Below are positions 15,900 to 23,919 of a DNA stretch of 29,969 nt, piece by piece (the first letter of the stretch is position 1; every line of letters starts with the position of its first letter). Source of the stretch: ZLKRG08 sp051006515 (lineage in GTDB: Bacteria > Actinomycetota > Actinomycetes > Nanopelagicales > Nanopelagicaceae); NCBI GenBank assembly GCA_051006515.1, contig JBPCTD010000091.1, positions 1 to 29,969 of the forward strand, written 5' to 3'. The notes under the pieces were generated by a model that searched no databases, was not told the origin of the DNA, and saw nothing but the letters and a program-made list of their open reading frames with translations. The translations under genes and the position numbers were made by a program.

Positions 15900-18616
15900 C
15901 CAGAACCTTCTGTATTTCCTGGATCAGCGGCGCTGACATCAGCCAAACGATACTTATCTACCGCTTGCTGCACCAGTGCTTCTTTTACTTCACCCATCTT
16001 TGCAAGCTCTGAAAGGGTTGCAACAACAATTGATTCAGCATCAACTTTAAAGTGGCGACGAAGCGCGCCACGAGTGTCAGATAGACCGAATCCATCTGTA
16101 CCCAAAGATACGAATGGTTGTGTTACCCATGGCTGAATTTGATCTTGTACTGCGCGCATGTAATCGCTTACTGCCACAACAGGTCCTTTTGCGCTTGCAA
16201 GTTTCTCAGTTACGTAAGCGCGCTTCTTATCTTTTGGATGTAGAAGATTGTGGCGATCTATTGCTAAACCATCGCGACGTAATTCGTTCCAAGAAGTTAC
16301 AGACCAAACGGCCGCATTTACATCCCAATCTTCTGCAAGAAGTTTCTGTGCCTTAAGCGCAGCATTTACTGCAACGCCAGAGGCCAAAATATTTGAACGG
16401 CGCTTTCGTCCGCTGCCATCTTTGAGTAGGTAAAGACCTTTTAAGATGCCATCGACATCGACATTATCTGGTTCTGCTGGTTGCGAATATGGCTCGTTGT
16501 AAACAGTGAGGTAGTACATGACATTCTCACTATTTTCGCCATACATACGACGTAAACCATCTTTAACAATATGTCCGATCTCGTATCCATACGCAGGATC
16601 ATAAGAAACAATTGCAGGGTTAGTGGACGCTAATAATTGTGAATGCCCATCTTCGTGTTGCAAGCCTTCACCATTTAACGTCGTACGACCAGCAGTTGCT
16701 CCCAAAATAAAACCGCGTGCCATTTGATCTGCCGCAGCCCAGAAGGCATCACCAGTTCTTTGGAAACCAAACATTGAATAGAAGATATAAACCGGAATCA
16801 TCGGTTCGTCATGTGTGGAATAAGAAGAACCCACCGCAGTAAATGAAGCGGTTGAACCTGCTTCATTAATTCCTTCATGAAGAATGATGCCGGTAGGTGC
16901 CTCTTTATAAGAAAGCATCAATTCACGATCTACTGAAATGTATTTCTGTCCACCTGGGTTATAAATCTTCATTGTTGGAAAGAGCGAATCCATACCGAAG
17001 GTACGTGCTTCATCCGGAATGATCGGCACAATGCGATGACCGAGCTCTGGCACTTTCGCTAAATCCTTAAGCAAGCGCACAAAAGCCATAGTGGTAGCAA
17101 CTTCTTGCTGTCCTGAACCACGCTTTACTGATTCATATGATTCATCAGTTGGCTGTGGCAATGGCTTTGATTTTGAACGACGAGTTGGAATTGGTCCACC
17201 AAGTGCTGCGCGGCGTTCCATTAAGTATTTGTATTCCGCAGAATCTTCAGGGAACTTAAAGTACGGCGGCAAATACTTATCTAATTGCTCATCAGGAATT
17301 GGAATATAAAGATTGTCACGGAAAGCTTTAATGTCATCCAGAGTCAACTTCTTCATCTGGTGAGTTGCATTTCGACCTTCGAAGTGTGAGCCCAAAGTCC
17401 AACCTTTGATGGTCTTTGCCAAAATTACAGTCGGGCGGCCATTCTTCTGAGTCATTGCCGCTTGATATGCCGCATACATTTTGCGGTAATCATGTCCACC
17501 ACGTTGTAGCGACCAAATTTGCTCATCGGTCCAATTAGCCACCATTGCAGCAGTTCTTGGATCGCGGCCAAAGAAATTCTCGCGAACAAATTTTCCATCT
17601 TCAGTCTTATAAGTTTGATAATCACCATCAGGGGTGTTGTTCATTAATTGAACTAATGCACCTTCTTTATCTTGCGCCAAAAGCTCATCCCAACCGCGAC
17701 CCCAAATAAATTTAATTACATTCCAGCCAGCGCCGCCAAAGATTGATTCAAGCTCTTGGATGATCTTGCCATTACCACGCACTGGACCATCAAGGCGCTG
17801 CAAGTTGCAGTTGATTACGAAAGTTAAGTTATCTAAACCTTCACGCGAAGCAAGTGAAAGTGCACCAAGTGATTCGACTTCATCAGTTTCACCATCTCCA
17901 AGAAATGCCCAAACATGTTGCTGCGAAGTATCTTTGATGCCACGGTTTTGTAAGTAACGATTAAAACGTGCTTGATAAATAGCATTAATTGGCCCAAGCC
18001 CCATAGAAACTGTAGGGAACTGCCAGAACTCTGGCATCAATCTTGGGTGTGGGTATGAAGATAATCCGCCACCTTCATGTGAAAGTTCTTGGCGGAAACC
18101 GTCTAACTGATTTTCGCTTAAACGACCTTCGACAAAAGCGCGTGCATACATTCCGGGACTTGCATGTCCTTGGAAGAAAATTTGATCTCCGCCTCCTGGA
18201 TGATCTTGTCCACGGAAGAAGTGATTGAAACCGACTTCGTAAAGCGCAGCAGAGGATGCATAGGTAGAAATATGGCCACCGACACCAACCCCAGGTCGCT
18301 GTGCACGATGCACCAACATTGCGGCATTCCAACGAATCGCAGCGCGGATACGTCGCTCAATAAATTCATCACCAGGAAACGCCGGTTCGCGCTCTGGCGA
18401 TATTGTGTTTATGTAATCTGTATTTCTAATTGAACTAATAGGAACGTTATTTTCTCGGGCGTGCTTTAAAAGACTATTTAATAGGTACTTAGCTCGAATT
18501 GGACCGGCATTTTTGAGAGTGGCATCGAGAGATTGGAGCCATTCATTGGTCTCACTTGGATCAGTATCAACGAGATTTTCGATGTATTGATCAGGCGCCT
18601 CAAAAGTTTCGCTCAT
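15896..18616 (-). CDS. aceE: Pyruvate dehydrogenase E1 component, homodimeric type
   Basis: The 906-residue protein is a full-length AceE-type E1, which decarboxylates pyruvate with thiamine diphosphate and reductively acetylates the lipoyl domain of E2. The ThDP motif is GDGETDEVESLGALSLASRE with the closing NCNLQRLDGPVRGN (about 235-280); the GGHISTYASSAALYEVGFNHF and HEGINEAGS segments are also typical. E2 and E3 genes are not nearby. An upstream GGAAAG (18625-18630) lies at about ribosome-binding distance from the ATG at 18616, so this start may have a short leader. It is divergent from DUF3052-ahpE and heads the aceE-glgE-glgB run, which ties central carbon flux and storage polymer genes on one transcript. 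Confidence 0.97.
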   Translation of the reverse strand: MSETFEAPDQYIENLVDTDPSETNEWLQSLDATLKNAGPIRAKYLLNSLLKHARENNVPISSIRNTDYINTISPEREPAFPGDEFIERRIRAAIRWNAAMLVHRAQRPGVGVGGHISTYASSAALYEVGFNHFFRGQDHPGGGDQIFFQGHASPGMYARAFVEGRLSENQLDGFRQELSHEGGGLSSYPHPRLMPEFWQFPTVSMGLGPINAIYQARFNRYLQNRGIKDTSQQHVWAFLGDGETDEVESLGALSLASREGLDNLTFVINCNLQRLDGPVRGNGKIIQELESIFGGAGWNVIKFIWGRGWDELLAQDKEGALVQLMNNTPDGDYQTYKTEDGKFVRENFFGRDPRTAAMVANWTDEQIWSLQRGGHDYRKMYAAYQAAMTQKNGRPTVILAKTIKGWTLGSHFEGRNATHQMKKLTLDDIKAFRDNLYIPIPDEQLDKYLPPYFKFPEDSAEYKYLMERRAALGGPIPTRRSKSKPLPQPTDESYESVKRGSGQQEVATTMAFVRLLKDLAKVPELGHRIVPIIPDEARTFGMDSLFPTMKIYNPGGQKYISVDRELMLSYKEAPTGIILHEGINEAGSTASFTAVGSSYSTHDEPMIPVYIFYSMFGFQRTGDAFWAAADQMARGFILGATAGRTTLNGEGLQHEDGHSQLLASTNPAIVSYDPAYGYEIGHIVKDGLRRMYGENSENVMYYLTVYNEPYSQPAEPDNVDVDGILKGLYLLKDGSGRKRRSNILASGVAVNAALKAQKLLAEDWDVNAAVWSVTSWNELRRDGLAIDRHNLLHPKDKKRAYVTEKLASAKGPVVAVSDYMRAVQDQIQPWVTQPFVSLGTDGFGLSDTRGALRRHFKVDAESIVVATLSELAKMGEVKEALVQQAVDKYRLADVSAADPGNTEGSG

Positions 18617-18718
18617 AGGGCATATCTTTCCGCGACCTGCGTGAAAAGGCGAATTAAAGGGGAAGAAATATCAGATTTTGACTTGCGCCACAGGCCGCTT
18701 GTCCTGTGGACTTCTCCC

Positions 18719-19108
18719 ATGCCATCAAGGATGGGTTTTGAGAAAGGGCAACTAGTTCTCGAGGTCGGACATGATTCCGATTGTGATGAGAATCTACGCA
18801 AGGAAATTGCGAATTTAACTGGCACCAAAATTATCGAAAACGAAACTAACGAAGTTGTTGACGCAGTTGTACTTTGGTTTCGCGAAGATGATGGTGATCT
18901 AACAGATGAATTAGTTGACGCGCTCGCATACCTTGATGAAAGTGGACCAATTTGGGTACTGACACCTAAAGTTGGTCGTGACGGACATGTTGAACCCAGT
19001 GAGATTCAAGATGCTGCTAACACTGCAGGTTTAAGTCAAACATCAACAATTGCCGTAGCTCCAAATTGGACCGCTACCAAGATCGTGCATCGAAAGGCAA
19101 AGAAGTGA
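18719..19108 (+). CDS. DUF3052 family protein
   Basis: This ~129-residue protein matches the actinobacterial DUF3052 family, seen from GFEKGQLVLEVGHDSDCDENLR onwards; the middle is highly acidic and ends APNWTATKIVHRKAKK. No enzyme motif is visible and the biochemical role is unknown to me. In Mycobacterium the same family lies between aceE and ahpE as I recall it (Rv2239c region), and the same three neighbours are here, which supports both identity and a functional link to AhpE or AceE. The start is ATG at 18719 or the in-frame ATG at 18731; an open frame continues upstream to 18533 but overlaps aceE. The stop overlaps the ahpE GTG by 4 bp. Confidence 0.82.
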   Translation: MPSRMGFEKGQLVLEVGHDSDCDENLRKEIANLTGTKIIENETNEVVDAVVLWFREDDGDLTDELVDALAYLDESGPIWVLTPKVGRDGHVEPSEIQDAANTAGLSQTSTIAVAPNWTATKIVHRKAKK

Positions 19109-19560
19109 CAGATATCGGAAAAGAAGCACCAGATTTTGAAGTAATGGATAACAACGGACAGATGGTTAAGTTGTCATCATTCCGCGGCTCAAAGAACGTG
19201 CTTTTGCTTTTCTATCCATTCGCATTTTCAGGAATCTGCACCGGCGAACTATGTGCAATGCGTGATGATTTGAAACCATTTCAAAATGATGACGTTCAAT
19301 TATTGGCTATTTCTTGTGATCCTATGTATTCAAATAAAGCTTTCGCAATTCAAGAAGGCTACAAGTTCCCAGTGCTAAGTGATTTCTGGCCACATGGCGC
19401 AGTTTCAAAAGCTTATGGCGTCTTCAATGAAGATCGTGGATGCGCTACTCGTGGTTCATTCTTAATTGATAAGAATGGAATTCTGCGTTGGCGGGTAATT
19501 AATACATTGGGAGAAGCACGCAGTATTGATGACTATAAGAAGGCGCTTGCCAGCCTTTAA
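19105..19560 (+). CDS. ahpE: Peroxiredoxin AhpE
   Basis: The 151-residue thiol peroxidase reduces hydrogen peroxide, organic peroxides and peroxynitrite. The active-site segment FYPFAFSGICTGELC puts the peroxidatic Cys at residue 45, the same number as Mycobacterium tuberculosis AhpE; a second Cys at 50 could also take part. The conserved Arg is in GCATRGSFLID. I chose GTG at 19105, which overlaps the DUF3052 stop as GTGA and gives the family's usual N-terminus (TDIGKEAPDFEV); the ATG at 19066 would add 13 residues translated from inside DUF3052. The two genes are surely co-translated. Confidence 0.94.
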   Translation: MTDIGKEAPDFEVMDNNGQMVKLSSFRGSKNVLLLFYPFAFSGICTGELCAMRDDLKPFQNDDVQLLAISCDPMYSNKAFAIQEGYKFPVLSDFWPHGAVSKAYGVFNEDRGCATRGSFLIDKNGILRWRVINTLGEARSIDDYKKALASL

Positions 19561-19580
19561 TTGATTATTCTTAGCGTTAA

Positions 19581-19610
19581 TTAGCCATATCTAGAGCGAT
19601 TGGCTATTAT
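19581..19610 (+). promoter_or_regulatory. Possible promoter of tRNA-Val
   Basis: TATTAT at 19605-19610 is a good -10, with a weak -35 (TTAGCC, 19581-19586) at 18-bp spacing; transcription would start about 9 nt before the tRNA. The same bases hold an inverted repeat TAGCCA (19582-19587) / TGGCTA (19601-19606), which could alternatively be the weak terminator of ahpE. Confidence 0.4.
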
Positions 19611-19625
19611 TTCGCTCGCATTACC

Positions 19626-19697
<72 letters not shown>

Positions 19698-19706
19698 CAA
19701 GTTACT

Positions 19707-19740
19707 GAAACAGCCTAAGAGAATTGTTTCTTCGCTTTTC
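19707..19740 (+). terminator. Weak hairpin after tRNA-Val
   Basis: GAAACA (19707-19712) and TGTTTC (19725-19730) can pair into a 6-bp stem with a 12-nt loop, followed by a pyrimidine-rich TTCGCTTTTC. It could stop transcription of the tRNA and, read the other way, of the convergent VOC gene. The stem is short and AT-rich, so support is modest. Confidence 0.3.
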
Positions 19741-19745
19741 AAAAT

Positions 19746-20180
19746 CTATTGCTGGGCATATGAAATCATCCAACGAATTCCATATTGATCCTGGCATGAA
19801 CCCCATAGTGCACCCCATGGCATTTGTGCCAATGGTCCTGAATTTTCAGGGGAGTTTTTCATTAATTCAGAGTAAATTCTTTCCGCATCTTCTGCTGAAT
19901 CTAAATCAAGGGAAATTGTCACATTATTTCCAACCGTAACTTTGTGACCCAAAGATTCAAGAGCATCTGTTGCCATCAATACATGTCCATTGGTAATCGG
20001 CATTTGAATATTCATTATTTTGGATGCGTCGCTCTCAGAAAGAGTGGGAGCGCCTTCTGGTCTAGGCATATCACCCATTCGAGTGAGGCTTGTAATTTCA
20101 GATCCGAATACTTTCTTGTAGAAGTTAAACGCATCTTCGGTGTTACCCATGAAGTTTAAATAAGTATTTACTCTGGACAT
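19746..20180 (-). CDS. VOC family protein (PhnB-like)
   Basis: The 144-residue protein fits the PhnB/3-demethylubiquinone-type branch of the vicinal oxygen chelate fold: YLNFMGNTEDAFNFYKKVFGSEI at the N-terminus, HVLMATDA in the middle and a C-terminal WGALWGSCQDQYGIRWMI, which is the signature end of this group. Members often have no known substrate. The ATG at 20180 has a TATCTT -10 6 nt upstream. It is divergent from an alpha/beta hydrolase gene. Confidence 0.85.
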   Translation of the reverse strand: MSRVNTYLNFMGNTEDAFNFYKKVFGSEITSLTRMGDMPRPEGAPTLSESDASKIMNIQMPITNGHVLMATDALESLGHKVTVGNNVTISLDLDSAEDAERIYSELMKNSPENSGPLAQMPWGALWGSCQDQYGIRWMISYAQQ

Positions 20181-20186
20181 TTCTTA

Positions 20187-20192
20187 AAGATA
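20187..20192 (-). promoter_or_regulatory. -10 element TATCTT for the VOC gene at 20180
   Basis: On the minus strand TATCTT is followed by 6 nt and then the ATG, with no ribosome binding site between them. Confidence 0.55.
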
Positions 20193-20219
20193 TCAGAACA
20201 TATTTGATTTGTCTGCCTT

Positions 20220-20225
20220 TAATAT
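20220..20225 (+). promoter_or_regulatory. -10 element TAATAT for the alpha/beta hydrolase at 20232
   Basis: TAATAT is followed by 6 nt and the ATG at 20232. The preceding divergent gene has the mirror-image arrangement within the same 51-bp intergenic space. Confidence 0.55.
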
Positions 20226-20231
20226 TGACAC

Positions 20232-20915
20232 ATGGCAAACATCATTTTGGTCGCTGGCACCTTTCATGGAGGCTGGTATTGGGATCCAATTTTGCCAATG
20301 CTTAAAGAAGCCGGACACAATGTTTTCACACCAACGCTCTCTGGTTTAAAAGAAGAAAAAGAACATAAGCCAATTAATTTAGAGACTCATATTGAAGATG
20401 TATTAAAAATAATCGACGATAATTCATTGGCGGATGTGATTTTGTTGGGCTGGAGTTACGCGGGAATGGTGATTACAGGGGTCGCTGATAGAGCAAGAAC
20501 CAAGATTCAAAAACTAATTTATCTTGATGCACAATTACCTAAGCCTGGGCAATGTGAGTTTGATTTAATGCCACTACAGGACCGAAATTCAACTCTTGTT
20601 GATTGTTTAGATGGGTTAAATATTTATCCAAATGAATGGCTACGGAAACTTGAACCACGTACTAGACCACACCCGCTTGCTACAAAATTACAGCCATTAA
20701 ATTATGATCAAGCTAAGTTTGATTCAATTGAGAAAATATTTATTTTCGCTGAAAAATGGTTTCATAATCCTGAAGTTATTAGTCCTTTAAAAAGAAGCTT
20801 TGAGCTCGCTGCTCAGAGCCCTGGATGGCAGTTACAAATCTGGCCCTTTGGCCATGACTTGGTACGCGAAGCGTCGAACGAAGTCTCGAAGCTTATTTTG
20901 GACCAAGCAAAATAA
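20232..20915 (+). CDS. Alpha/beta hydrolase (methylesterase/EstC-like)
   Basis: The 227-residue protein opens with the oxyanion-hole strand ILVAGTFHGGWYWDPI (5-20), typical of the plant methylesterase / EstC-like alpha/beta hydrolases. The nucleophile elbow is LGWSYAGMV (Ser about 75) and the C-terminal His lies in WPFGHDLVREAS. It should hydrolyse a small ester; the substrate is not shown. It ends 9 nt before the convergent SMR gene. Confidence 0.85.
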   Translation: MANIILVAGTFHGGWYWDPILPMLKEAGHNVFTPTLSGLKEEKEHKPINLETHIEDVLKIIDDNSLADVILLGWSYAGMVITGVADRARTKIQKLIYLDAQLPKPGQCEFDLMPLQDRNSTLVDCLDGLNIYPNEWLRKLEPRTRPHPLATKLQPLNYDQAKFDSIEKIFIFAEKWFHNPEVISPLKRSFELAAQSPGWQLQIWPFGHDLVREASNEVSKLILDQAK

Positions 20916-20924
20916 TTATTTGAA

Positions 20925-21248
20925 TTAGTGAGCGTTGCCACCAAGATTCATAATTATGACGCCAATAATAATTATGCTCATACCAATAATTGTTACTTTG
21001 TTTAGCTGCTGATCAAAGAAGTAATAGCCGCCAATTGCAGCACCGATGATTCCAACTCCAGACCATATAGCGTAAGTGATGCCAACATCTAGTTTTTTCA
21101 GCGATTGGGACATTAATGCAAATGCAGTCAGATATCCGACGACTACGCCAATTGAAGGCATGAGCTTTGTTAGGCCATCGCTAGCTTTTAATAATAGGGT
21201 TCCTACTATTTCAGCCGCGATTGCAAAACCCAATAAAACCCATGCCAT
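20925..21248 (-). CDS. SMR family multidrug efflux transporter (EmrE-like)
   Basis: The 107-residue protein has four TM helices of the small multidrug resistance family. The essential membrane Glu is at residue 13 in FAIAAEIVGTLLLK, and the third helix has the AIWSGVGIIGAAIGGYYFFDQ pattern of EmrE-like proton antiporters (family SYAIWxG). Members export quaternary cations or guanidinium; the second helix helps tell EmrE- from SugE/Gdx-types but I cannot decide with certainty. A single gene rather than a paired one suggests a homodimer. The -10 TATCCT is 6 nt before the ATG. Confidence 0.93.
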   Translation of the reverse strand: MAWVLLGFAIAAEIVGTLLLKASDGLTKLMPSIGVVVGYLTAFALMSQSLKKLDVGITYAIWSGVGIIGAAIGGYYFFDQQLNKVTIIGMSIIIIGVIIMNLGGNAH

Positions 21249-21254
21249 TGCAAT

Positions 21255-21260
21255 AGGATA
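21255..21260 (-). promoter_or_regulatory. -10 element TATCCT for the SMR gene
   Basis: On the minus strand TATCCT is followed by 6 nt and the ATG at 21248, which fits a leaderless transcript. Confidence 0.5.
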
Positions 21261-21290
21261 ACTAAAATTCTCTAGATTTCTTGGATTTAA

Positions 21291-21614
21291 TTAAATTTCG
21301 TCAACCTCAAAAGTTAAGGCATAAGTATTGAATTTAAGTGTTGGAGTTTTTTGCCAAGATTCCGTCACTTCATCATGTGACTTTGTATTTTTGTAATATG
21401 AATCAAGTACTTCTCCATATGCAGCGCCACTCTTGTGATGAATTGCAAATATCCAGCCACCATTTAGATTTCCTGGTCCTGCTTCAGAAACCACGATCTT
21501 CTCTGCTCCCATGGCCAGGTAATGTTTTTTCCATTCTTTGAGTCTTGCAATCTGTTCTGCGCGGGTTTTGCCTTCCATTCCTTCAACTACAGCTACTTCT
21601 ACAAGTCGAGCCAT
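21291..21614 (-). CDS. Hypothetical small protein, possibly ferredoxin-like fold
   Basis: I do not recognise this 107-residue protein. It starts MARLVEVAVVEGMEGK, carries a Lys-rich helix (IARLKEWKKHYLAMGAEKIVVSEA) and ends in a beta-like stretch (KFNTYALTFEVDEI). The alternation of strands and helices recalls dimeric alpha/beta-barrel proteins. The frame extends to a TTG at 21626, but ATG at 21614 is preceded by GGAGAG at 7-12 nt, a real ribosome binding site and a contrast to the leaderless neighbours. No signal peptide or membrane segment is seen. Confidence 0.6.
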   Translation of the reverse strand: MARLVEVAVVEGMEGKTRAEQIARLKEWKKHYLAMGAEKIVVSEAGPGNLNGGWIFAIHHKSGAAYGEVLDSYYKNTKSHDEVTESWQKTPTLKFNTYALTFEVDEI

Positions 21615-21723
21615 TAATCTCTCCAATCGGTATACGGAAAAGAAACGTAACCCATCGAAATCGCTTTGTATATACCTTGAAGCAACTTAAACACAATTTC
21701 AAATTCCTTTTGGATTTTAGAGT

Positions 21724-21729
21724 TATCAT
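21724..21729 (+). promoter_or_regulatory. -10 element TATCAT for the DinB-family gene at 21736
   Basis: TATCAT is followed by 6 nt and the ATG at 21736. The preceding ~105 bp back to the divergent gene hold no other clear feature. Confidence 0.55.
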
Positions 21730-21735
21730 CTCCGT

Positions 21736-22218
21736 ATGCCTATTTCATTAGAACGAGGGCTTCGCCATATGGCTTGGGCCAATCAAAAAGTTTATGCAGC
21801 AGTAGAAGCATTGCCAGAAGAGTGTCTGAAAAGCTACATTGTAAATCCCGAATGGCATGCATATGAGATCCTTTTTCACATCTGCGATAGCGCGGGTTGG
21901 TATGTATATCGAGTTGAAATGCTAAAAGAGCCAGAGAAAATCGATGAACCAGCCAAAAGTTCTACGCTGAGAGAGTTGGTGTTAATCAATGATCAAAAGT
22001 TGATATCTCTTGCTGCTCAAGAAGATCGAGAGATTATTTTTCACAGGGAAGGTAAAGAAATACGCCGTTGGGCTTCAACCATTCTTACTCAAGCCATGCA
22101 TCATGCAACTGAGCACAGGGCTCAATTGATTGATGCCCTTGAATATCGCGGTTATAAATCAATCAACCTCGATGACATAGATCTTTGGGCATTTGATGAG
22201 TTTGAGAAGAAATCTTGA
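21736..22218 (+). CDS. DinB family protein (four-helix metal-binding fold)
   Basis: The 160-residue protein has the three-histidine pattern of the DinB/YfiT superfamily: His48 in EILFHICDS, and His123 and His127 in MHHATEHRAQ (HxxxH). These bind a divalent metal in characterised members, some of which are bacillithiol- or mycothiol-dependent S-transferases. LMHH..EHR is the best-conserved stretch. The thiol and substrate are not known here; as an actinobacterium it could use mycothiol. The gene is followed after 22 nt by a second, divergent-in-sequence DinB-fold gene on the same strand. Confidence 0.85.
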   Translation: MPISLERGLRHMAWANQKVYAAVEALPEECLKSYIVNPEWHAYEILFHICDSAGWYVYRVEMLKEPEKIDEPAKSSTLRELVLINDQKLISLAAQEDREIIFHREGKEIRRWASTILTQAMHHATEHRAQLIDALEYRGYKSINLDDIDLWAFDEFEKKS

Positions 22219-22228
22219 TTTCTGGTTG

Positions 22229-22234
22229 TAATCT
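22229..22234 (+). promoter_or_regulatory. -10 element TAATCT that decides the start at 22241
   Basis: TAATCT ends right before a GTG at 22235 and lies 6 nt before ATG at 22241. By the spacing seen at the other genes the ATG, not the GTG, is the start. Confidence 0.55.
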
Positions 22235-22240
22235 GTGCAA

Positions 22241-22702
22241 ATGAACCAAAATACTTTTGCTCTGAAATATAAGAGCGCAACGGATGAGTTTCTGCATGTG
22301 GTTACTTCATTAAAAGAAGAAGATTTAGATAAGAATGATTCAGAAGGCTGGTCGCCAAGACAAGTAATTCATCACATGGCAGATAGCGAAGCGCAGTCTT
22401 ATGCGCGTCTTCGTCGTCTAATTGCTGAACCTGGAACAAGTATTCAAGGTTATGACGAGAGTAAATGGGCTGAAAATAAAACCCTTGGCTATAACCGTGA
22501 AGGAATAGCATCTGCAGTCGTTGTTATTACCGCTGTTAGGCAGGCTTCATACGAACTCTTGCTCAGAATCAGTGATGAAGAGTTAAGTAACACCGGGGTT
22601 CATACAGAGTCTGGTTCTTATTCAGTTCATAAGTGGATTGAAACTTACACTAGACATCCTAAAGATCATGCCAATCAAATCTTAGGACAACTAGGAAGAT
22701 GA
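22241..22702 (+). CDS. DinB-like (DinB_2) family protein
   Basis: The 153-residue protein shows the DinB_2 pattern: WSPRQVIHHMADSEAQSYARL (38-58, His44/45) and, near the C-terminus, HPKDHANQI with His139 and His143 in HxxxH spacing. This makes a likely metal site like that of the gene just upstream, to which it is only distantly similar. The role is unknown, probably transfer of a thiol or a related group. The stop overlaps the ATG of the YciI-like gene by 4 bp (ATGA), so the two are coupled. Confidence 0.83.
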   Translation: MNQNTFALKYKSATDEFLHVVTSLKEEDLDKNDSEGWSPRQVIHHMADSEAQSYARLRRLIAEPGTSIQGYDESKWAENKTLGYNREGIASAVVVITAVRQASYELLLRISDEELSNTGVHTESGSYSVHKWIETYTRHPKDHANQILGQLGR

Positions 22703-23025
22703 GTCGTTACATAATTTTCGTTATTGACGGCCCGGGAAATCCAGCGGATGCCAACGAGATGGCAAGTATTGATGCTTTTAACGAATCACTACAAAAAAAC
22801 GGAAATTGGGTCACAGCTGCGGGTATCACTGGTTCAGACAAGGCAACATTTATTGACAACCGAAATGGCAAGAATGAAGTAATTCAAAAATCTTTACAGC
22901 CTGACCCTGAGTATTACAGCGGTTTTTGGATTATCGAAGCCAAAACTGATTCAGAAGCACATGAATTGGCGCTACAAGGTTCAAAGGCCTGCAATAGAAA
23001 AGTAGAACTCCGGAAATATTTATAG
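22699..23025 (+). CDS. YciI-like (YCII/DGPF domain) protein
   Basis: The 108-residue protein has the dimeric alpha/beta layout of the YCII-related family: an N-terminal strand MSRYIIFVIDGP, a helix with FNESLQKNGNWV, and the typical EYYSGFWIIEAKTDSEAHELA, where family members have GFWIIE..S.eeA.ewa. Actinobacterial members have been linked to sigma-factor regions or unknown hydrolytic roles. It is translationally coupled to the DinB-like gene. It converges on a VOC gene with a 15-nt gap. Confidence 0.82.
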   Translation: MSRYIIFVIDGPGNPADANEMASIDAFNESLQKNGNWVTAAGITGSDKATFIDNRNGKNEVIQKSLQPDPEYYSGFWIIEAKTDSEAHELALQGSKACNRKVELRKYL

Positions 23026-23040
23026 CTTAAATCGAATAAA

Positions 23041-23424
23041 TTAATTCAATTCATACGGCCGGTAGTTCTCGCTTTTCTTAGAGCGAAGTACACAGAATAG
23101 ATTTCCTTCAGGATCTTCCATTACCACCCAAGAAGTTCGTGGATCAGCACTTTGACCAATTTCAATTCTTTTCGCACCTAGCGCTTCAAGCCGCGCAACT
23201 TCAACCTCCTGGTTATCAGGCCTTAAATCCAAATGCAAACGATTTTTTACTACTCGTTTATCTGGATTTCGAAGGAAGAGTAAATCAGCGCCACCATTTG
23301 GATTTTCTAGAACTACTTCTTCTTCATTTTCAATGATTTTCTTCCACCCAAGTGCTTTATTCCAAAATTCTCCTGGGATTGCTGGATTCTCGCTATCAAA
23401 AGTTACGCATTGAATATCTAACAT
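23041..23424 (-). CDS. VOC family protein (glyoxalase-6-like)
   Basis: The 127-residue protein fits the glyoxalase_6-like actinobacterial VOC group: MLDIQCVTFDSENPAIPGEFWNKALGW at the N-terminus, HLDLRP in the middle and WVVMEDPEGNLFCVL near the end. Metal-ligand candidates are the His of HLDLRP and the Glu of DPEGNLFC. The substrate is unknown. The ATG has AGAAGGA 6-12 nt upstream and lies 9 nt after the upstream VOC gene, so the two form a short operon with a proper ribosome binding site. Confidence 0.84.
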   Translation of the reverse strand: MLDIQCVTFDSENPAIPGEFWNKALGWKKIIENEEEVVLENPNGGADLLFLRNPDKRVVKNRLHLDLRPDNQEVEVARLEALGAKRIEIGQSADPRTSWVVMEDPEGNLFCVLRSKKSENYRPYELN

Positions 23425-23433
23425 AAGTTCCTT

Positions 23434-23913
23434 CTAATTCTTCGATAGGTAGGCATTCTTGAGATCAGCAAGAATAATTTTTTTCATGCCAAGCATTGCT
23501 TTGGTAGCGCGCTGAGCACCTTCCGGATCACTTCCTCCAAGATATTTCATCATTTCTGGTGAAGTTACTTGCCAAGAAACACCAAACTTATCTTTTAGCC
23601 AACCACATTGACTTTCTTGGCCGCCATCTGCGATAAGTAAATTCCAATACTTATCGATCTCTTCTTGATTGTCACATGGAATCTGAAAAGAGATGGCTTC
23701 ACTATGAGGAAACTGTGGTCCGCCATTTAAACCAATGAAGTTTTGACCGAAGATCTTAAAATTGACCACAATTTCTTCACCCTGTTTATTTCCCGGCGTA
23801 TCGGTAGGCGCAATCCAATTATCAGCCAGGTAACTATCCGGGAAGATTTTGGTATAGAAATTGGCAGCTTCACGTGCGCGGCCATCAAACCAGAGACAGG
23901 TAATTAGTTCCAT
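23434..23913 (-). CDS. VOC family protein (PhnB / 3-demethylubiquinone-9 methyltransferase-like fold)
   Basis: The 159-residue protein begins MELITCLWFDGRAREAANFYTKIFPDS, the typical start of the 3-dmu-9_3-mt (PhnB) branch, with GQNFIGLNGGP and a WNLLIADGGQESQCGWLKDKFGVSWQVTP-like middle and a C-terminal AMLGMKKIILADLKNAY helix. Despite the domain name it is not a methyltransferase. TAATCT lies 6 nt before the ATG. It is divergent from the Cys-rich micro-gene with only 27 bp between start codons. Confidence 0.87.
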   Translation of the reverse strand: MELITCLWFDGRAREAANFYTKIFPDSYLADNWIAPTDTPGNKQGEEIVVNFKIFGQNFIGLNGGPQFPHSEAISFQIPCDNQEEIDKYWNLLIADGGQESQCGWLKDKFGVSWQVTSPEMMKYLGGSDPEGAQRATKAMLGMKKIILADLKNAYLSKN

Positions 23914-23919
23914 TGCTCT

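Noticed and set aside
18533..18718. Upstream extension of the DUF3052 frame
   Set aside because: It overlaps the aceE coding region and its start by more than 80 bp, and the encoded residues do not resemble DUF3052 before GFEKGQ.
19066..19104. ATG start of ahpE at 19066
   Set aside because: It would read 13 codons inside DUF3052. The GTG at 19105 gives the family N-terminus and the usual 4-bp overlap, and puts the peroxidatic Cys at 45 as in the known protein.
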